Below are positions 60,160-64,000 of a DNA stretch of 64,000 bases, one piece after another. The stretch's first letter is position 1. Every line of letters begins with the position of its first letter. The stretch is from Ochotona curzoniae (lineage: Eukaryota > Chordata > Mammalia > Lagomorpha > Ochotonidae), in NCBI RefSeq assembly GCF_017591425.1, contig NW_024464918.1, positions 8,492,001 to 8,556,000 of the forward strand. The letters run 5' to 3'. The notes under the pieces were generated by a model. The model saw only the letters and a list, made by a program, of their open reading frames with translations, was not told where the DNA came from and did no database searches. Made by a program: the position numbers and the translations under genes.

Positions 60160-60350
60160 GACCTGGAGGGAGGGCCAATCATGCAGGACCTTTGAATGGT
60201 GTTTAGAAGTGCAGATTCTGTCTTGAAGCAGGGAGGGTAGACTTTTTGCACGGTCTGATTGTGAGGTCCAACATGGTCAGCTTTCATCCCGAGAAGGTTT
60301 TTCACGGCCTAATGGAGGCCAGATTGAAAGGATCCAGCAAGATCCAGGTC
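60160..60350 (+). repeat. Possible ancient interspersed repeat
   Basis: The phrases gccaatcatgcaggaccttt, agattctgtcttgaagcagg and cacggtctgattgtgagg run in the same order as a common eutherian repeat that I know by its text (catgcagggccttg, then gggttttaagcagg and gtgacatgatctgatttg), but whose family I cannot name. Confidence 0.35.
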
Positions 60351-61412
60351 AGGGAAATCAAAGACCTCACCTGAAAAATCAGTACCCGCCTCTTCACTAT
60401 AGCGTGCTAAAGTCACCAGTCCATGCCCCAGCTCAGAGGAGCTACTTCAATCATGTAGGAAAAAGTGAATGTGCTAAACTTCAAATCATTTTCAGAAACA
60501 ATAGAGTCATCATTCATCAGGAATTCATAGCCAGAAAGTGTGTGCCATGGACAGATCAGCAGGTATCTCCAACACAGGCTTTTTGCCTGGGTTACAGAAA
60601 GCTGGATGCCATTTGGTTTTAGATTCATTGTAACCTCCTCCTCATGGTCCTGGAGACAAATGGGCCATTGGCTGAGCACTGATACGGTATTCAACATGAC
60701 AGCATCTGAGCTTTATCCAGAATTTCTGTGTGACTAGACAAATGTCACACTGAAGGATTAGAGGAGCATTCTGTTCTCATTAGAGTATTGGTGTGATCAA
60801 ATCAAAGGGAGGAAAATACGTTTCATTCAGAATATGGAGAAAAAAAAAATCACAAGATAAATCTGGTGATACAATCGCCCAGCATGTGCAACCCATGTTT
60901 CTGCCTGTGAAATCGTCCAGGCTTTGCTGTTTTTCACTGTTGACATACAGCAAATGTAAAATATTAGCAATAATAATTACACTTGCATATGCTTAATGTC
61001 TGTCAATAAGGCTATGACTCTTAAATTCCCTTAAGCTTCTTTCCATTAGAAGCAGTAAATTAAATATATATATTCAAACAAATTAAATGCTGCTAACAGC
61101 TTTTCTAATTTGTAAACACTTGCATAAACATGAGTTTTATCAAATGCTTAATTAATCTGAAATGCCAACTTAAAAAGTGAAGTAATGAACAATAAGCATA
61201 TTACCACCTTAGCATGTGATTCCATCCGGGTGCCTATGACAGGAAGTGTGAAGACAGGTTTCTTTATAAACCAGCTAACGTGTAAAGAAACCAATCAGCT
61301 TCCAGGGAATAGGAACAGTTTTTAATTGACCAAGGATGGTTCACTCTCTGAATAAACTATTTAATGAAACAGAAAATCGCATATATTTAATAAGCAATGT
61401 ACTTTCCTTTTT
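60351..61412. other. Unique AT-rich noncoding sequence
   Basis: No gene or repeat is seen. Overlapping frames at 60404-60737 on both strands are incidental. Confidence 0.5.
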
Positions 61413-61732
61413 AAAGATTTACTTATTTTTATTGGAAAGGCAGAGATACAAAGAAGAGGAGAGACAGAAAGCTCTTCCATCTGCTGGTTCACTCCCAAGT
61501 GGCCACAATGGCTGGAGCTGTGCCAATCCAAAGCCAGGAACCAGAAGCTCCTTCTGGATCACCCATAGAGGTACAGGGTCCCAAAGCTGTGAGTCATCCT
61601 CTGTAACCTTCCCATGCCAAAAGCAGGGAACTGGATGGGAAGTGGAGGAATCAGGATATGAAACATAGCCCATATAGGATCCCAGCACATGCAAGGTGAG
61701 GATTTAGTCACTAGGCTATCACCAAAGGACCC
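61413..61732 (-). repeat. C-type SINE, near full length
   Basis: Antisense: taaagatttacttattttta, ttggaaaggcagagatacaa, tgctggttcactcccaagtg, cccatagaggtacagggtcc, ggatttagtcactaggctat. Moderately diverged. Confidence 0.92.
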
Positions 61733-61907
61733 TAAACAATTCAATTTTAGGACAAGTCAAAGTGAGGCCTAGATTGTACACATTTATTTTTATTGAGGTC
61801 AACACAGCCAATAAAACAATAATCATTCTGTTACTGTTTCTATACCTTATAGAATTAATTTGCAAGTACCCAAAAGTATGTATTTTAAATTTAGACATTA
61901 AAAAAAA
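61733..61907. other. Short unique spacer
   Basis: No feature is recognised. Confidence 0.4.
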
Positions 61908-62228
61908 TATGTGTTGACCTATTTATTTCAAAGCCAGAGTTACAGAGAGAGGGGAGAGAAGAAACCTCCCTTTGGCAGGGTCACTCTGCAAATGCCTGTG
62001 ACAGCTAGGCCGGAGTCAACCAAAGCCAGAAGGCAGGAATGTCATTCTGCTTCCTTAAGTCAGCGGCAAAAAATTAAATATTCAAGCCATCTTCTATTGA
62101 CTTTCCAACTCCATTACCAGGAACCGGACTGAAATCAAAGCAGTTGGTTCTTGAACTGATGCTCTAATACAAGATGCCAGCATTTCAAATAGCAGTTTAT
62201 CCTGTTCTGCTACAACACTGCTCCCACA
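61908..62228 (-). repeat. Old lagomorph C-type SINE
   Basis: Antisense: tgacctatttatttcaaagc, cagagttacagagagagggg, gacagctaggccggagtcaa, caagccatcttctattgact, ttctgctacaacactgctcc. Diverged. Confidence 0.78.
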
Positions 62229-62332
62229 TTCAAAATTTTATATTAGTCCTGATTTTTAACCCATTTGCAAATGCTCCAGTTTAACATGTCTCCTGTAAGT
62301 ATGACTTTTTCCTTAAGAAAAAATAAGATTTA

Positions 62333-62660
62333 GGGCCGTGCGCGGTGGCGCAAGTGGTTAAAGGTCCTCGCCTTGCACGCCCAGGATCCCATATGGTGGC
62401 CGGTTCTAATCCCGGCAGCCCCGCTTCCCTTCCAGCTCCCTGCCTGTGGCCCGGGAAAGCAGTCGAGGACAGTCCAAAGCTTTGGGAACCTGCACCCGCG
62501 TGGGAGACCCTCAAGAGGCTCCTGGCTTCGGATCGGCATAGTATTGGCCCGTTGCGCTCACTTGGGGAGTGAATCATCGGATGGAAGATCTTCCTCTCTG
62601 TCCCTCCTCTCTGTATATCCGCCTTTCCAATGAAAAATAATAAAAATAAATCTTTAAAAA
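62333..62660 (+). repeat. Young C-type SINE inserted beside the tail of another SINE
   Basis: Sense, near consensus: gggccgtgcgcggtggcgca, agtggttaaaggtcctcgcc, ggttctaatcccggcagccc, ggcatagtattggcccgttg, ctgtatatccgcctttccaa. An 18-base target duplication aagaaaaaataagattta lies at 62315-62332 and 62661-62678. Its target is the A/T-rich end of the older antisense SINE that follows. A- and B-box-like sequence is intact. Confidence 0.98.
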
Positions 62661-62666
62661 AAGAAA

Positions 62667-62984
62667 AAATAAGATTTATTTACTTTTATTTGAAACTCAG
62701 ATATGCAGAGAGAAGAAAGACAGAAAAATCTTACATCCACTGGTACACTCTTTAATGTGGCCACAATAGTCTGAGTTAAACTGATCTAAAGCCAGGAGCC
62801 ATGCACTTCCCCTGGGTCTCCCACACAGGTGCAGGTGCCCAAATCTTTGGGCCGTCCTCAACTGCTTTCCCATACCACACTCAAGGAAGGGAAGTGGAGC
62901 GGCCAGGACATAAACAGGCACCCCTATGGGATCCCAGCATATACAAGGCAAGGGCTCTATCTAGGCTACTATGCCAAGCTCCTG
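62667..62984 (-). repeat. C-type SINE, target of the nested insertion
   Basis: Antisense: aataagatttatttactttt, atttgaaactcagatatgca, ggtctcccacacaggtgcag, tctttgggccgtcctcaact, ctaggctactatgccaagct. Its tail end overlaps the target duplication of the young SINE. Confidence 0.92.
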
Positions 62985-63429
62985 TAATTATGGCTTTTAA
63001 AAAATGTTATATAAATTCTGCACATGATCCATAACAGCTCAACTTTGTAGTTTCTGACAAAAGAATCATCTTTCAGTTCTTCTTTCTGGGCACATATTAT
63101 ACATGTGGTAATACTCAAATTAAATCACTTAGGAATAATAAGCAAACAATGTTTAATTCCTCCTGCATACCTTCAGTCTGTGAAATGGAGGGTGCCAAAA
63201 AAGCAAAATATCAACTGACACGCCTCAAGTGTATTAGCATGGTCAGCAAGAAAGTAACAACACTCTACAAAAACCTGAATAGGCCTAAGAAATATCTACT
63301 CTGCACACACGCACTTACTGACTGAGAAACTAAACTCCAGAAATGGAAATCAAGATACTCAAAGATGAATGACTGAGGTAAATCAAACCTCTTTCAGCCC
63401 CTATTGGTAACTGATTTTTTTTTTTTCTT
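62985..63429. other. Unique spacer
   Basis: About 445 bases with no recognised feature; a poly(T) run lies at its right end. Confidence 0.45.
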
Positions 63430-63850
63430 CTAGAATACGCTGTGAGCTACAATGACATGCCATTCCTTGGAACACCTTGCAATGCTGTGATACAGCTAGC
63501 CTTGTTTTCTAAGGCAATCTCTGGGCATTTACACTCCTGGCTAATAGTACCACAGCATACAACACACTTTCCAGCCTACCGATGAGAGTGCTACATTCAC
63601 AAGAATCAGAAGCCTCGATGAAATCGAGGTAGATTACATCTATTGCTTCCCCTTTATCTCATGGCCGGCCACTCTATTATAGAAGGAAATTAGGTTTGTC
63701 TGGTATGATTCACTCTCAAAAAACCCTGTTTGCTCTTCAGAGCTCTGCTCCTTCCTAGGGGATTGCGATACAATTAAGAAATAATTTCCTTTTGCATCTT
63801 TTTGATTGTTACACCTAACAATCAAGCTGACCAAACTGTAATTAGCTGGG
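63430..63850 (-). pseudogene. Ancient CR1/L3-type LINE remnant (reverse transcriptase fragment)
   Basis: Read on the minus strand from about 63842, the translation starts N-Y-S-L-V-S-L, like the NYRPVSL motif that opens the CR1/L3 reverse-transcriptase region. A degenerate stretch follows, then QTGFFESESYQTNLISF and YNRV, against the family's QHGF..KSCQTNLISFFDRV. After a frameshift at the stop near 63640 it continues AIDVIYLDF (63612-63646), the family's conserved D-x-x-Y-L-D-F segment leading to KAF. The frame is broken and no protein can be made. The part at 63430-63610 may continue the element but is not readable. Confidence 0.72.
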
Positions 63851-64000
63851 TGCTTGCCTTTCTGAATACCTATTCTGTAAGGAAAAGCCTAAATACGCCA
63901 TTCCCTTTTGGAGCCTTCCTGAAAATTCTAGCAGTTAATAAACAGTAGACTGTTCTGCAAAATTATGGATCTTGGAGAAGTCACATCATTAGATCTGTTG
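63851..64000. other. Unassigned sequence at window end
   Basis: Possibly more of the LINE remnant on its 5' side, but no motif is readable. Confidence 0.35.

Noticed and set aside
63640..63834. Possible small protein gene on the minus strand
   Set aside because: The sequence is a broken CR1/L3 reverse-transcriptase remnant with a frameshift, not an independent gene.
1..64000. CRISPR arrays, operons, prophage or bacterial insertion sequences
   Set aside because: No spaced direct repeats, no ribosome-binding-site-linked frames, and the sequence is plainly mammalian.

Overview
This is a window of mammalian nuclear DNA, most likely from a lagomorph and within that group probably a pika (Ochotona). 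The main evidence is about three dozen copies of the tRNA-derived lagomorph C-type SINE. The least diverged copies begin with a ggcccggcgcggtggcg head. They carry RNA polymerase III A- and B-box-like sequence (gtggcgcagtggttaa, ggttctaatcc) and end with ctgtatatccgcctttccaa followed by AATAAA-rich tails. As I remember the families, this 3' end is closer to pika than to rabbit. The background is AT-rich and CpG-poor, with (CA)n, (TA)n and poly(A) microsatellites. No prokaryotic features are present.

I found no protein-coding gene, no exon with plausible splice sites, and no structural RNA gene. The longest open reading frames (up to 179 codons) lie on SINE copies or are random. The window therefore looks like a gene desert or the inside of a large intron.

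Layout: 1-10 kb holds unique sequence, a foldback DNA-transposon-like element split by a SINE (2.5-3.0 kb), and scattered SINEs. 10-17 kb holds SINEs, a 44-base poly(A) run, a decayed L1 ORF2 fragment (13.8-14.4 kb) and an old SINE cluster. 17-23 kb is mostly unique. 23-31 kb has a SINE nested in a SINE, an unidentified retroposed insert with target-site duplications (26.4 kb), a second foldback element, a hAT-type MITE (28.1 kb) and a SINE cluster at 29.5-30.4 kb. 31-41 kb contains several TAAT-rich segments that look like conserved regulatory DNA (33.2-33.7 and 38.8-39.4 kb), an L1 3' UTR interrupted by a young SINE (36.1-37.0 kb) and a MER5/MER20-type MITE (37.6 kb). 41-55 kb carries young SINEs with clear target-site duplications, a cluster of alternately oriented SINEs (46.7-47.7 kb) and a double perfect hairpin (49.6 kb). 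55-61 kb is mostly unique apart from two foldback copies near 58.5 kb. 61-64 kb is SINE-rich and ends in an old CR1/L3-type LINE remnant whose reverse-transcriptase peptide is still readable.

I did not find a new molecular system. The items most worth checking are the readable CR1/L3 remnant, the candidate conserved enhancers, the foldback family, the unidentified retroposed insert and the young SINE subfamily. Repeat names come from memory of consensus sequences and from motifs visible here; no database search was run.
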